Part shown: one piece after another, positions 15,456 to 22,714 of the stretch
How positions within the stretch are numbered: the stretch's first letter is position 1
Layout of the letters: each line of letters begins with the position of its first letter
Origin: DATGKR01 sp035294565
GTDB lineage: Bacteria; Actinomycetota; Acidimicrobiia; Acidimicrobiales; Palsa-688
Assembly (NCBI GenBank): GCA_035294565.1
Contig: DATGKR010000179.1
Location: 1 to 29,917 of the forward strand
DNA: 29,917 bases
Direction: 5' to 3'
Notes under the pieces: generated by a model
Seen by the model: only the letters and a program-made list of their open reading frames with translations
Told to the model about the DNA's origin: nothing
Database searches by the model: none
Position numbers and translations under genes: made by a program

Positions 15456-15533
15456 ATCGGCGCCGGGCCGCCCGCAGGCCCGGGACAGGGGACGAAAAGC
15501 GCCCGGAACGGGCCCGAGTCCATCGGGCTGACG

Positions 15534-15559
15534 CTAGAGCGCGCGCTAGACGGTCTAGC
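15534..15559. promoter_or_regulatory. CTAGA/TCTAG palindromic operator upstream of aceE
   Basis: A perfect palindrome GCTAGAC-G-GTCTAGC at 15545-15559, 17 bp before the aceE start. A further CTAGA half-site lies at 15534-15538. CTAG is rare in GC-rich genomes, so three in 25 bp is striking. It is a likely repressor or activator site controlling aceE and perhaps the divergent MFS gene; the regulator is unknown. Confidence 0.6.
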
Positions 15560-15576
15560 GGCGCGACGATGGTGGG

Positions 15577-18282
15577 GTGATCTTCGACGGTTTCTCGCAC
15601 CAGCTGCCAGACATCGACCCCGAGGAGACGGCGGAGTGGGTCGACTCCTTCGACGCGGTAGTCGACGCGCGGGGGAAGACCCGCGCCAGGTTCCTGCTCA
15701 TGAAGCTCCTCGAACGGGCCCGGGAGAACCAGGTCGGCTTCCCCGCGACGGTCTCGACCCCCTACGTCAACACCATCCCGCCGGACCTGGAGCCGTGGTT
15801 CCCCGGCGACGAGCACATCGAGCGGCGGATCAGGGCCTACATCCGGTGGAATGCGGCGATCATGGTCGTGCGGGCCAACCACATGGCGGAGGGCATCGGC
15901 GGCCACCTGGCCACCTTCGCGTCGTCGGCGAGTCTCTACGAGGTGGGCTTCAACCACTTCTTCCGCGGCAAGTCCAACGGCCAGGCCGGCGACCAGGTCT
16001 ACTTCCAGGGCCACGCCGCCCCGGGGATATACGCCCGCGCCTTCCTGGAGGGCCGTCTTAGCGAGGAGCAGCTCGCCTATTTCCGGCGCGAGCTGCAGGG
16101 GGCGAAGGCCGGCCCAGGTGGCCTGTCGTCCTACCCTCACCCGCGCCTCATGCCAGACTTCTGGGAGTTCCCCACCGTCTCGATGGGCCTCGGGCCGCTG
16201 TCGGCCATCTACCAGGCACGCTTCAACCGCTACCTGCAGGACCGCCGGATCGTCGACACCTCGCAGAGCCGGGTGTGGTGCTTCCTGGGTGACGGCGAGT
16301 GCGACGAGCCCGAGACCCTCGGCGCCCTCTCCCTCGCCGGGCGGGAGCAGCTCGACAACCTGATCTTCGTCGTGAACTGCAACCTCCAACGCCTCGACGG
16401 CCCGGTGCGGGGCAACGGCAAGATCATCCAGGAGCTCGAAGCCACCTTCCGGGGGGCGGGTTGGAACGTGATCAAGGTGGTGTGGGGGTCGAAGTGGGAC
16501 GAGCTCCTAGCCCGTGACGTCGACGGGGTACTGCTCAACAAGATGAACACGTCGGTCGACGGCGACTTCCAGAAGTACGCGACCGAGGACGGCGCCTACA
16601 TCCGCGAGCACTTCTTCGGCCCAGACCCCCGCCTGCGCGCGCTGGTGGAGCACCTGTCCGACGACGAGCTGAGGACCCTCCCCCGAGGTGGCCACGACTA
16701 CCGGAAGCTGTACGCGGCGTACAAGGCGGCGACCGAGACGACCGGCCAGCCGACGGTGATCCTCGCCAAGACGATCAAGGGATGGACCCTCGGACCTGCC
16801 ATCGAGGCCCGCAACTCGACTCACCAGATCAAGAAGATGACGCCCGAGCAGCTCAAGCTGCTGCGCGACCGCCTCTACCTGCAGGAGGAGATACCAGACG
16901 AGGCTCTGGAAAAAGGTGAGCCCCCCTTCTTCCGTCCCTCACCGGACTCTGTCGAGTTCCGTTACATGATGGAGAGGCGCCAGGCCCTCAATGGTTCGCT
17001 CCCTCAACGGGTGAACAGGTCCAAGCCGCTGCCCGCCCCCGCCGACAAGACCCTCGCCGAGTTCGACGAGGGCTCGGGCAAACGGGCGGTTTCGACGACC
17101 ATGGCGTTCGCCGTCATGCTGCGCAACCTGATGCGCGACAAGGGGATCGGCTCACGCGTGGTGCCCATCATCCCCGACGAGGCCCGCACCTTCGGCATGG
17201 ACGCCCTGTTCAAGGACTTCCGGATCTACGCCCCGCTCGGGCAGCTCTACGAACCGGTGGACTCCAAGCTGATGCTCTCCTACACCGAGGCCAAGGACGG
17301 CCAGATCCTGGAGGAGGGCATAACCGAGGCCGGGGGGATGGCCGACTTCACCGCAGCCGGCACCGCCTACGCCACCTGGGGTCAGCCGATGGTCCCGTTC
17401 TTCATCTTCTACTCGATGTTCGGCTTCCAGAGGGTCGGCGACCTGGTCTGGGCGTTCGGCGACATCCGCGGGCGAGGCTTCATGCTCGGAGGAACGGCCG
17501 GGCGGACGACCCTGCTCGGCGAGGGGCTCCAGCACGAGGACGGCCACTCGCTGGTCCTCGCGTCGACGATCCCCAACCTTCGCGCCTACGACCCCGCCTT
17601 CGCCTACGAAGTGGCAGCGATAGTGAACGAGGGGATCAGGCGGATGTACGGCCCGGAGCCGGAGGACGTCTTCTACTACCTGACTCTCTACAACGAGAAC
17701 TACCAGATGCCCCCCAAGCCCGAGGGGGTCGACGAGGGGATCGTGAGAGGCCTGTACCGTTTCGCCGCGGCGCCGGAGGGCCCGAGCCGCCGGGCGACGA
17801 TCCTCTTCTCCGGCACCGCCTCCCAAGCGGCGTTCGAGGCTCAGCGCCTGCTCGCCGACAAGCACGACGTGGCCGCCGAGCTGTGGTCGGCGACAAGCTA
17901 CAAGTCCCTGCGGGAGGACGCCCTCTCGGTCGAGCGCTGGAACCGACTGCACCCCACGCTGCAGGAGCGCACTCCCTACGTCACCGAGGTCCTCTCCAGC
18001 GTCTCTGGCCCGATCGTCGCGGTCACTGACTTCATGAAGGCGGTTCCCGACCAGATCTCCCGCTGGGTTCCGGGCCATTTCACCCCGCTGGGCACCGACG
18101 GTTTCGGCTGCTCCGACACCCGCGAGGCGCTGCGCCGCCATTTCGAGACCGACGCCGCTCACCTCGTGGTGGCGGTGCTGGACGGCCTGCTCGCCACGGG
18201 GGAAGCCAAGGCGCAGGAGGTCGAGCAGGCGATCGCCGACTACGGGATCGACGCCGACGCCCCCGACCCCAGGTCGTTATAG
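15577..18282 (+). CDS. aceE: Pyruvate dehydrogenase E1 (homodimeric type)
   Basis: Thiamine-diphosphate enzyme that decarboxylates pyruvate and acetylates the lipoyl group of E2. At 901 residues it is full length for the AceE family. It begins DIDPEETAEWVDSFDAVV, has the catalytic region NHFFRGK and GDQVYFQGHAAPGIYAR, and the ThDP/Mg motif GDGECDEPETLGALSLAGRE from about residue 238, with NCNLQRLDGPVRGNGK following. Transketolase-like central and C-terminal domains are intact (IIPDEARTFGMDALF, LMLSYTEAKDGQILEEGITEAG). Start GTG 15577 gives the family N-terminus; the leader region is short and lacks a strong Shine-Dalgarno. Its E2 and E3 partners are probably the divergently placed genes at 1-1925. 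The upstream CTAG palindrome suggests transcriptional control. It needs thiamine, made partly by thiS and thiE just downstream. Confidence 0.97.
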   Translation: MIFDGFSHQLPDIDPEETAEWVDSFDAVVDARGKTRARFLLMKLLERARENQVGFPATVSTPYVNTIPPDLEPWFPGDEHIERRIRAYIRWNAAIMVVRANHMAEGIGGHLATFASSASLYEVGFNHFFRGKSNGQAGDQVYFQGHAAPGIYARAFLEGRLSEEQLAYFRRELQGAKAGPGGLSSYPHPRLMPDFWEFPTVSMGLGPLSAIYQARFNRYLQDRRIVDTSQSRVWCFLGDGECDEPETLGALSLAGREQLDNLIFVVNCNLQRLDGPVRGNGKIIQELEATFRGAGWNVIKVVWGSKWDELLARDVDGVLLNKMNTSVDGDFQKYATEDGAYIREHFFGPDPRLRALVEHLSDDELRTLPRGGHDYRKLYAAYKAATETTGQPTVILAKTIKGWTLGPAIEARNSTHQIKKMTPEQLKLLRDRLYLQEEIPDEALEKGEPPFFRPSPDSVEFRYMMERRQALNGSLPQRVNRSKPLPAPADKTLAEFDEGSGKRAVSTTMAFAVMLRNLMRDKGIGSRVVPIIPDEARTFGMDALFKDFRIYAPLGQLYEPVDSKLMLSYTEAKDGQILEEGITEAGGMADFTAAGTAYATWGQPMVPFFIFYSMFGFQRVGDLVWAFGDIRGRGFMLGGTAGRTTLLGEGLQHEDGHSLVLASTIPNLRAYDPAFAYEVAAIVNEGIRRMYGPEPEDVFYYLTLYNENYQMPPKPEGVDEGIVRGLYRFAAAPEGPSRRATILFSGTASQAAFEAQRLLADKHDVAAELWSATSYKSLREDALSVERWNRLHPTLQERTPYVTEVLSSVSGPIVAVTDFMKAVPDQISRWVPGHFTPLGTDGFGCSDTREALRRHFETDAAHLVVAVLDGLLATGEAKAQEVEQAIADYGIDADAPDPRSL

Positions 18283-18300
18283 GCCGCCCGCCGGCACCGT

Positions 18301-18306
18301 TAGGCT
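18301..18306 (+). promoter_or_regulatory. Putative -10 box of the HhH-GPD/thiS/thiE operon
   Basis: TAGGCT ends 6 nt before the GTG at 18313, with no Shine-Dalgarno sequence, consistent with a leaderless transcript. Confidence 0.55.
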
Positions 18307-18312
18307 CCTGAC

Positions 18313-18882
18313 GTGCTCCATCTCGCCCAGGACCCAGCCGCCGACGAGCTGCTCTCCAGCGACGCCCTCGCCCTTCTGATCGGGATGGTCCTCGACCAGC
18401 AGATCCCTCTGGAGAGGGCCTTCAGCGCTCCCCTCGAGCTGAAGCGCCGCCTCGGCGGCCGTCTCGACGCCGAGGACATCGCGGCGATGGACCCCGACGC
18501 CCTGGCGGCGATATTCGCCGAGCGGCCCGCCCTGCACCGCTTCCCGTCGGCCAACGCCAAGCGGGTGCAGGAGCTGTGCCGCATCGTCTGGGAGCAGTAC
18601 GGGGGAAGCGCGGAGAAGATCTGGGCGGATGCCGCTGACGGTGAGGATCTTTACCGGCGCGTCGTGGCCCTCCCGGGCTTCGGCGAGCAGAAGGCGCGTA
18701 TCTTCGTCGGCCTCCTCGGCAAGCAGCTCGGGGTCACCCCGCCTGGATGGCAAGAGGCCGCCGGGCGGTTCGGGCAGCCGGGCACACACATGTCCGTGGC
18801 CGACATCGTGGACGCCGAGTCGCTGGGCCGGGTCCGCGCCTACAAGCAGCAGCTGAAGGCCGCCGCCAGGACCGAGCGGTGA
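18313..18882 (+). CDS. HhH-GPD family base-excision repair-like protein
   Basis: A 189-residue protein of the helix-hairpin-helix GPD superfamily, of the small actinobacterial type. The N-terminal helix bundle has LLIGMVLDQQIPLERAF (21-37), and the hairpin is VALPGFGEQKARIFVGLLGK (118-137). The catalytic Lys or Asp that normally follows the hairpin in DNA glycosylases is not obvious, and no [4Fe-4S] cysteine cluster is present, so glycosylase activity is uncertain. GTG 18313 is supported by the -10 box 6 nt upstream. Its stop overlaps thiS as GTGA, so it heads an operon with thiamine genes. No functional link to thiamine is known. Confidence 0.85.
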   Translation: MLHLAQDPAADELLSSDALALLIGMVLDQQIPLERAFSAPLELKRRLGGRLDAEDIAAMDPDALAAIFAERPALHRFPSANAKRVQELCRIVWEQYGGSAEKIWADAADGEDLYRRVVALPGFGEQKARIFVGLLGKQLGVTPPGWQEAAGRFGQPGTHMSVADIVDAESLGRVRAYKQQLKAAARTER

Positions 18883-19079
18883 GGGTGGTGGCCAACGGGG
18901 ATGCGGTTGAGCTGCCGGAAGGGTCGCGGTTGTCCGACCTTTTGGACGTGCTGGGCCTCGGGGCGCGCTGGGTCGTGGCGGAGGTGAACGGCGAGGCAGT
19001 CCCCCGCCGCGAGATGCCGCTAATGCGGCTCTCCGATGGCGACCGGGTGGAGCTGGTGCGAGCCGTTGCCGGCGGCTGA
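18879..19079 (+). CDS. thiS: Sulfur carrier protein ThiS
   Basis: Ubiquitin-like sulfur carrier of 66 residues. Its C-terminal Gly-Gly (AVAGG) is adenylated and converted to a thiocarboxylate that gives ThiG its sulfur. The beta-grasp pattern is visible: VVANGDAVELPEGSRLSDLL, WVVAEVNGEAVPR, and LSDGDRVELVRAVAGG. Start GTG 18879 overlaps the upstream stop as GTGA. The 3' end overlaps thiE. The activating enzyme ThiF is not in the window. Confidence 0.93.
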   Translation: MRVVANGDAVELPEGSRLSDLLDVLGLGARWVVAEVNGEAVPRREMPLMRLSDGDRVELVRAVAGG

Positions 19080-19701
19080 CTTCTCCGGCCGCTGCCTCTA
19101 CCTTTGCACGCCCGATAGGCCCGACCTGGAGCGCTTCGTCGAGGAGTGCATCCTGGGCGGCGTCGACGTGGTTCAGTTGAGGGAGAAGAGCCTGGACGAC
19201 CGCCGCCTGATCGAGAGGGCTTCGGCGCTACGGGAGGTGTGCGCCCGCCACGGGGTGCCCTTTGTCCTGAACGACCGCCCTGACCTGGCGCTCGCCTCCG
19301 GTGCTGACGGCGTGCACGTGGGCCAGGACGACGTCCCCCCGACCGTCGCCCGCTCGATCCTCGGCGCCGACGCCAGCATCGGCCTTTCCACCCACTCCCC
19401 CGCCGAGTGGGACGCGGCGGCCGGAGAGCCGGTGGACTACCTCTCGGCTGGCCCGGTGACTGAAACCCCGACGAAGCCCGGCAGGCCGGGCACCGGCGTC
19501 GACTATCTGCGCTACGTGTCGTCGACCGCCCTGGGCAGGAGGCTCCCATGGTTCGTCACCGGTGGGGTGACGCCAGAAGCGATCCCCCGCCTGGCCGAGG
19601 CCGGCGCGACCCGTTTCGTCGTCGTGCGCTACCTCACCGGGTCGCCGGACCCGAGAGCGGCAGCCGCCCGGCTCCGCCGGGTGATCGACGGCCTCGCCTA
19701 G
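19066..19701 (+). CDS. thiE: Thiamine phosphate synthase ThiE
   Basis: Joins HMP pyrophosphate and the thiazole phosphate to form thiamine phosphate; TIM-barrel protein of about 211 residues. Family segments are LYLCTPDRPDL, GGVDVVQLREKSLDDRRL, FVLNDRPDLALASGADGVHV with GQDD, IGLSTHSPAEWDAA, and the phosphate/substrate loop SAGPVTETPTKPGRPGTG. TTG 19066 is the most likely start, overlapping thiS by 14 nt; an ATG at 19036 would overlap it much more. The stop TAG shares the palindrome CTAG with the stop of the convergent hydrolase gene. With ThiG and ThiH at 1990-3905 it completes thiazole formation and coupling; ThiC and ThiD are not present here. Confidence 0.94.
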   Translation: MPAADFSGRCLYLCTPDRPDLERFVEECILGGVDVVQLREKSLDDRRLIERASALREVCARHGVPFVLNDRPDLALASGADGVHVGQDDVPPTVARSILGADASIGLSTHSPAEWDAAAGEPVDYLSAGPVTETPTKPGRPGTGVDYLRYVSSTALGRRLPWFVTGGVTPEAIPRLAEAGATRFVVVRYLTGSPDPRAAAARLRRVIDGLA

Positions 19702-20558
19702 AGGCCCTGGCGGTCCATCCAGCCGATCAGCAGGGCGATGGCGCGCGGGTCGTTGCGCAGGCGGTGCCCCGCGCCGGGCAGCACCCGCAGCTCCACCTGG
19801 GCGAGGGCGGCGTCCGCCAGGGCGCGCGCATCGAGCACCGGAACCACCTCGTCGTTGGCCCCGTGGACGAGCAGCACAGGGCGGGGGGGGATCTTGCCGA
19901 TCAGGTTCAGCGGGCGGATCTCCCGCAGATCCCGAGCCCACGCCTCCAGGTCCGGCGGGAAGTCCGGGTCGCGGATGACGCCGACGGCCCGGGCCTGGGC
20001 GACGAAGCGGCGGGCGTCGTTGGCCCGGTCGGCGAAGTCGGCGGGTGCGGCGAAGGCCGCGACGCCGCGCAGACGGTTGTCCTCGCCGGCGGCGCAGATC
20101 GCCAGGGCCCCCCCGGCGGCAAAGCCGCATAGCCACACCCCGTCCACACCGGGCATGGCGATGAGAAACTCGGCCGCCTCCTTCAAGTCCGCCAGCCAGC
20201 CCCCCAACGAGAAGTTGCCCGTCGACTCGGCGGTGCCCCGGAAGCTCACGGTGAGCACGACCCAACCGGTGTCGGCGGCGAGGCGGTCGGCGAGCTGCTG
20301 GTAGCCGCGGTGGGGGGTGTCTGGTACCAGAGGGTCGGTGGGGAAACCGTGGCAGATGACCAGCCCGTGGCGGGCGCCGCCTGCCGCCGAAGGGGCGGGA
20401 CGGGCGAGGTAGGCGGCGAGAGTCCGGCCGGGGAGGACGATCGGGAACGGGCCGCTGTTGTCCGGACGCGGGACGGAGCCGCGCGCCGGCGGCTCCGTCA
20501 CCGAAGGTTTGTCACTGGAAGGGCGGGGCGCTCCGTTTGGCATACCAGGTGGGACCAT
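19698..20558 (-). CDS. Alpha/beta-hydrolase homologue lacking the nucleophilic serine
   Basis: A 286-residue alpha/beta-hydrolase-fold protein. Strands and loops are typical: GLVICHGFPTD (oxyanion region, 65-75), VVLTVSFRGTAESTG, then the nucleophile elbow at 145-149. The elbow reads GFAAG, with Ala147 (GCC) where catalytic Ser is expected. The acid D236 (HGANDEVVPV) and histidine H265 (PGAGHRLRND) are both present. It may therefore be a non-hydrolytic binding protein, or use another residue. Residues 1-35 are Pro-rich and without signal peptide. ATG 20558 has AGGA just upstream; an internal ATG at 20543 is possible. A leader with a strong ribosome binding site and two hairpins lies upstream. 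Confidence 0.85.
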   Translation of the reverse strand: MVPPGMPNGAPRPSSDKPSVTEPPARGSVPRPDNSGPFPIVLPGRTLAAYLARPAPSAAGGARHGLVICHGFPTDPLVPDTPHRGYQQLADRLAADTGWVVLTVSFRGTAESTGNFSLGGWLADLKEAAEFLIAMPGVDGVWLCGFAAGGALAICAAGEDNRLRGVAAFAAPADFADRANDARRFVAQARAVGVIRDPDFPPDLEAWARDLREIRPLNLIGKIPPRPVLLVHGANDEVVPVLDARALADAALAQVELRVLPGAGHRLRNDPRAIALLIGWMDRQGL

Positions 20559-20583
20559 TTCCTGGCCGTCGTGCCCCGGGTAA

Positions 20584-20601
20584 CTGGTGCGGATTCACCA
20601 G
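20584..20601 (-). promoter_or_regulatory. Second leader hairpin before the hydrolase gene
   Basis: CTGGTG and CACCAG pair perfectly around a 6-nt loop, 26 nt before the hydrolase ATG on the minus strand. It is downstream of the stop-codon hairpin at 20611-20627. Confidence 0.5.
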
Positions 20602-20610
20602 GTGGCCCAG

Positions 20611-20627
20611 TGGCCGCCTAGCGGCCA
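20611..20627 (-). promoter_or_regulatory. Hairpin whose loop is the leader stop codon
   Basis: On the minus strand TGGCCGC-TAG-GCGGCCA forms a perfect 7-bp stem whose 3-nt loop is exactly the TAG that ends the leader ORF. A ribosome ending there would open the stem, which suggests attenuation or translation-dependent control of the downstream gene. Confidence 0.6.
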
Positions 20628-20671
20628 GTCACCTCCGAGGTCCCAAAACGTCTACCGCTCAGCTGGACCAC
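20618..20671 (-). CDS. Possible 17-codon leader peptide with an exceptional ribosome binding site
   Basis: A short frame of 17 codons (VQLSGRRFGTSEVTGR after the GTG) ending at the TAG in the hairpin loop. It is preceded by GAAAGGAGGTGGTCC, which matches the complement of a 16S rRNA 3' end at nearly every position, and by a -10 box TAACAT. The GTG at 20671 lies too close to the Shine-Dalgarno; an in-frame CTG at 20662 is 8 nt from AGGAGG and would give 14 residues. The peptide is not one I can identify. The function could be regulatory. Coding is inferred only from the ribosome binding site, promoter and hairpin arrangement. Confidence 0.4.
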   Translation of the reverse strand: MVQLSGRRFGTSEVTGR

Positions 20672-20692
20672 CTCCTTTCCTCGGTGCCGACG

Positions 20693-20698
20693 ATGTTA
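20693..20698 (-). promoter_or_regulatory. Putative -10 box of the leader-hydrolase transcript
   Basis: TAACAT on the minus strand (20698 to 20693), placing a transcript start about 7-10 nt before the strong Shine-Dalgarno sequence of the leader. Confidence 0.45.
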
Positions 20699-20740
20699 GC
20701 CACCCGGCCGGCGGTGGTGGCGGCATTTCCGTGTCAGCGG

Positions 20741-20755
20741 GGCGCTCGACGCGCC
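20741..20755 (-). terminator. Weak hairpin after the acyl-CoA dehydrogenase gene
   Basis: GGCGC and GCGCC pair around TCGAC, 3 nt after the stop on the minus strand. It has no U tract, so termination is only a possibility. Confidence 0.3.
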
Positions 20756-20758
20756 GGT

Positions 20759-21874
20759 TCAGATGCCGATGCGCTGGGCGAGCAGCTCCCGGTGGTAGGT
20801 GGGGTCGCCGAAGAGCAGCTCCGAGCTCTTGGCCCGCTTGAAGTACAGGTGGGCGGGGTGCTCCCAGGTGAAACCGATGCCGCCGTGGATCTGGATGTTC
20901 TCGGCCGTGGCGTGGAAGTAGGCCTCCGAGCAGTACGACTTGGCGAGGGAGGCGACGACGGGAAGCTCGTCGTTGTCCTCGGCGGCGGCCCAGCCGGCGT
21001 AGTACGCGGCGGACTTGGCCGACTCGACTTCGAGAAGCATGTCGGCGCACTTGTGCTTGATGGCCTGGAAGCTGCCGATCGGGCGTCCGAACTGGACGCG
21101 CACCTTGGCGTACTCGACGGCCATCTCCAGCACCTTCTGGGCGCCGCCGACCTGCTCGGCGGCGAGCGCCACGACCGCCAGGTCGAGCATCTTCGAGATC
21201 GCCGGCCAACCCTGCCCTTCGGCGCCGACGAGGCGGGCCGGTGTCGAGTCGAAGCTGAGGCGGGCCTGCTTGCGGGTCTGGTCCATCGTCGAAAGCGGCG
21301 TGGCGGTGAACCCCTTGGCGCCCTTCTCCACGGCGAAAAGCGAAACGCCCGCCCCGGTGCGGGCGGCGACGAGCACCAGGTCGGCGGTGTGGCCATCGAG
21401 GACGTAGAGCTTCTCCCCGGAGAGGGTGCGCTCCTGGCCCGACCCGCCGGCCTCGAGAGTCACCCCGTCCTCGTCCCAACGGCCCGACGCCTCGGCCAGG
21501 GCGACGGTGGCGATCTTGGAGCCGTCGGCGATTCCCGGCAGGAAGTCCTTCTTGGCGGACTCGTCCCCAGCGACGAGAAGCAGGTTGGCGGCCAGCGCCA
21601 CGCTCGAGAAGTACGGGGCGCACAAAAGGGCACGGCCCATTTCCTCCAACACGACCACCAGCTCCACGTAGCTGTAGCCGGAGCCGCCGTACTGCTCGGG
21701 GATGATCAGGCCCTGCAGGCCGAGCTGCTCGGCCATCTGGCGCCACACGGCCGGGTCGTAGCCCTCGGTGGTCTCCATGAGCCGGCGCACCTCGGACTCG
21801 GGTGACTTGTCCTCCAAGAACCGGCGTACCGCCCGGCGCAGCTCTTCCTGTTCCTCGCTGAAAGCGAAATTCAT
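20759..21874 (-). CDS. Acyl-CoA dehydrogenase family protein
   Basis: FAD enzyme family introducing a 2,3-double bond into acyl-CoAs; 371 residues. It begins MNFAFSEEQEELRRAVRRFL, has IIPEQYGGSGYSYVELVVVLEEMG and TVALAEASGRWDEDG in the N-terminal half, and VQFGRPIGSFQAIKHKCADM and IQIHGGIGFTWEHPAHLYFKRA in the C-terminal half. The YEGT segment holding the catalytic Glu of short- and medium-chain enzymes is absent, the end reading SSELLFGDPTYHRELL. This resembles FadE proteins that work in heteromeric pairs; the partner is not in the window. ATG 21874 is chosen over GTG 21883 because AGGGGG overlaps the GTG but lies 7-8 nt from the ATG. Divergent from the MBL gene. Confidence 0.9.
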   Translation of the reverse strand: MNFAFSEEQEELRRAVRRFLEDKSPESEVRRLMETTEGYDPAVWRQMAEQLGLQGLIIPEQYGGSGYSYVELVVVLEEMGRALLCAPYFSSVALAANLLLVAGDESAKKDFLPGIADGSKIATVALAEASGRWDEDGVTLEAGGSGQERTLSGEKLYVLDGHTADLVLVAARTGAGVSLFAVEKGAKGFTATPLSTMDQTRKQARLSFDSTPARLVGAEGQGWPAISKMLDLAVVALAAEQVGGAQKVLEMAVEYAKVRVQFGRPIGSFQAIKHKCADMLLEVESAKSAAYYAGWAAAEDNDELPVVASLAKSYCSEAYFHATAENIQIHGGIGFTWEHPAHLYFKRAKSSELLFGDPTYHRELLAQRIGI

Positions 21875-21925
21875 CGGGTGCACCCCCTGGCGCGTTTCGA
21901 CGTTGGAGCTTCACTTTCTAGCCCA

Positions 21926-21931
21926 TAGGCT
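21926..21931 (+). promoter_or_regulatory. Putative -10 box of the MBL hydrolase gene
   Basis: TAGGCT ends 7 nt before the GTG at 21939, without a Shine-Dalgarno sequence. Leaderless geometry. Confidence 0.55.
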
Positions 21932-21938
21932 GGCCCCG

Positions 21939-22541
21939 GTGCACTACGAGGACTCCCAGGCCGAGGTCCACCGGGTCGTCGTCGGCCCCATGGACAACAA
22001 CGTTTACATCCTGCGCTGCAAGCAAACCGGCGAGGCGGTGCTGATCGACGCGGCCAACGAGCACGAGAAGCTGCTCGAGCTGTGCCGACGGCTCGGCGTC
22101 CGCAAGGTGCTCGAGACCCACGGCCACTGGGACCACATCCAGGCGGTACCAGCGGTGCGCGACGCCGGCTTCGACGTCGGCGTCACCGCCGAGGACGCGG
22201 CGATGCTGCCGTCTTACGACTTCGTGCTCGAGGACCAGTCGGCGATCACCGTCGGCAGGCTCCGGCTGCACACCGTCGCCACTCCCGGTCACACGCCGGG
22301 CTCGATGTGCTTCCGCCTCGAGGGATCCCCCGTCGTCTTCAGCGGCGACACCCTCTTCCCGGGCGGTCCGGGCGCCACCCGCTTCCCCGGAGGGGACTTC
22401 CCCACCATCATCCGCTCCATCGAGGAACGCCTCTTCTCCGAGCTGCCGCCCGAGACGATCGTCATGCCCGGCCACGGCGCCGACACGACCATCGGCGCCG
22501 AGAGCCCCCACCTGCAGGAGTGGATCGACCGGGGCTGGTAG
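21939..22541 (+). CDS. MBL-fold metallo-hydrolase (glyoxalase II-like)
   Basis: A 200-residue metallo-beta-lactamase-fold hydrolase. The dinuclear metal motif is H61-G-H63-W-D65-H66 in ETHGHWDHIQ. Further ligands lie in TPGHTPGSMCF, FSGDTLFPGG and MPGHGADTTIG. The N-terminal strand VVVGPMDNNVYILRCKQTGEAVLIDAAN is typical of glyoxalase II-like thioester hydrolases and related MBL proteins, but the C-terminal glyoxalase II domain is missing. The substrate is therefore unknown. GTG 21939 is set by the -10 box 7 nt upstream. A GC hairpin follows 8 nt after the stop. Confidence 0.9.
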   Translation: MHYEDSQAEVHRVVVGPMDNNVYILRCKQTGEAVLIDAANEHEKLLELCRRLGVRKVLETHGHWDHIQAVPAVRDAGFDVGVTAEDAAMLPSYDFVLEDQSAITVGRLRLHTVATPGHTPGSMCFRLEGSPVVFSGDTLFPGGPGATRFPGGDFPTIIRSIEERLFSELPPETIVMPGHGADTTIGAESPHLQEWIDRGW

Positions 22542-22549
22542 CCCCGCCG

Positions 22550-22567
22550 GCGCCGGCTTCCCGGCGC
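22550..22567 (+). terminator. GC-rich hairpin terminator after the MBL gene
   Basis: GCGCCGG-CTTC-CCGGCGC, a perfect 7-bp stem starting 8 nt after the stop. No U tract follows, as is common in actinobacteria. The same stem sequence recurs at 28625-28641. Confidence 0.5.
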
Positions 22568-22620
22568 AGACCCAAGGGCTTCCGGGCCGGCCGGCGCAGG
22601 GGTCCCCAAGGTCCCGCGCC

Positions 22621-22691
22621 GCAAAGGCGCCGCAAAGGCCCGTGCGCCAAAGGCCCGCGCCGCAAGGGCCCGCGCCGCAAGGGCCCGCGCC
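22621..22691 (+). repeat. 15-bp tandem repeat array between convergent genes
   Basis: Units of GCAAGGGCCCGCGCC: two perfect copies at 22662-22676 and 22677-22691, two degenerate copies before them with 2 and 3 changes, and a partial unit at 22621. On the opposite strand the array after murJ has a related unit with a GCAAA...GGCCC core. It fills the gap between the convergent MBL and debranching-enzyme genes. Confidence 0.85.
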
Positions 22692-22714
22692 CAAGAGTGG
22701 TCAGACCTTTGGCC

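Noticed and set aside
13866..16061. Long plus-strand open frame opposite rnhA and the MFS gene and through the aceE start
   Set aside because: Low-complexity Arg/Pro/Gly translation, no ribosome site, and it conflicts with well-supported genes.
20580..20660. tRNA-like pair of hairpins
   Set aside because: No acceptor stem, no T-loop consensus and no anticodon arm; the hairpins fit a leader better.
20660..20680. Plus-strand sequence resembling a 16S rRNA 3' end
   Set aside because: Only about 18 nt match and no rRNA lies upstream; it is the reverse complement of the leader's Shine-Dalgarno sequence.
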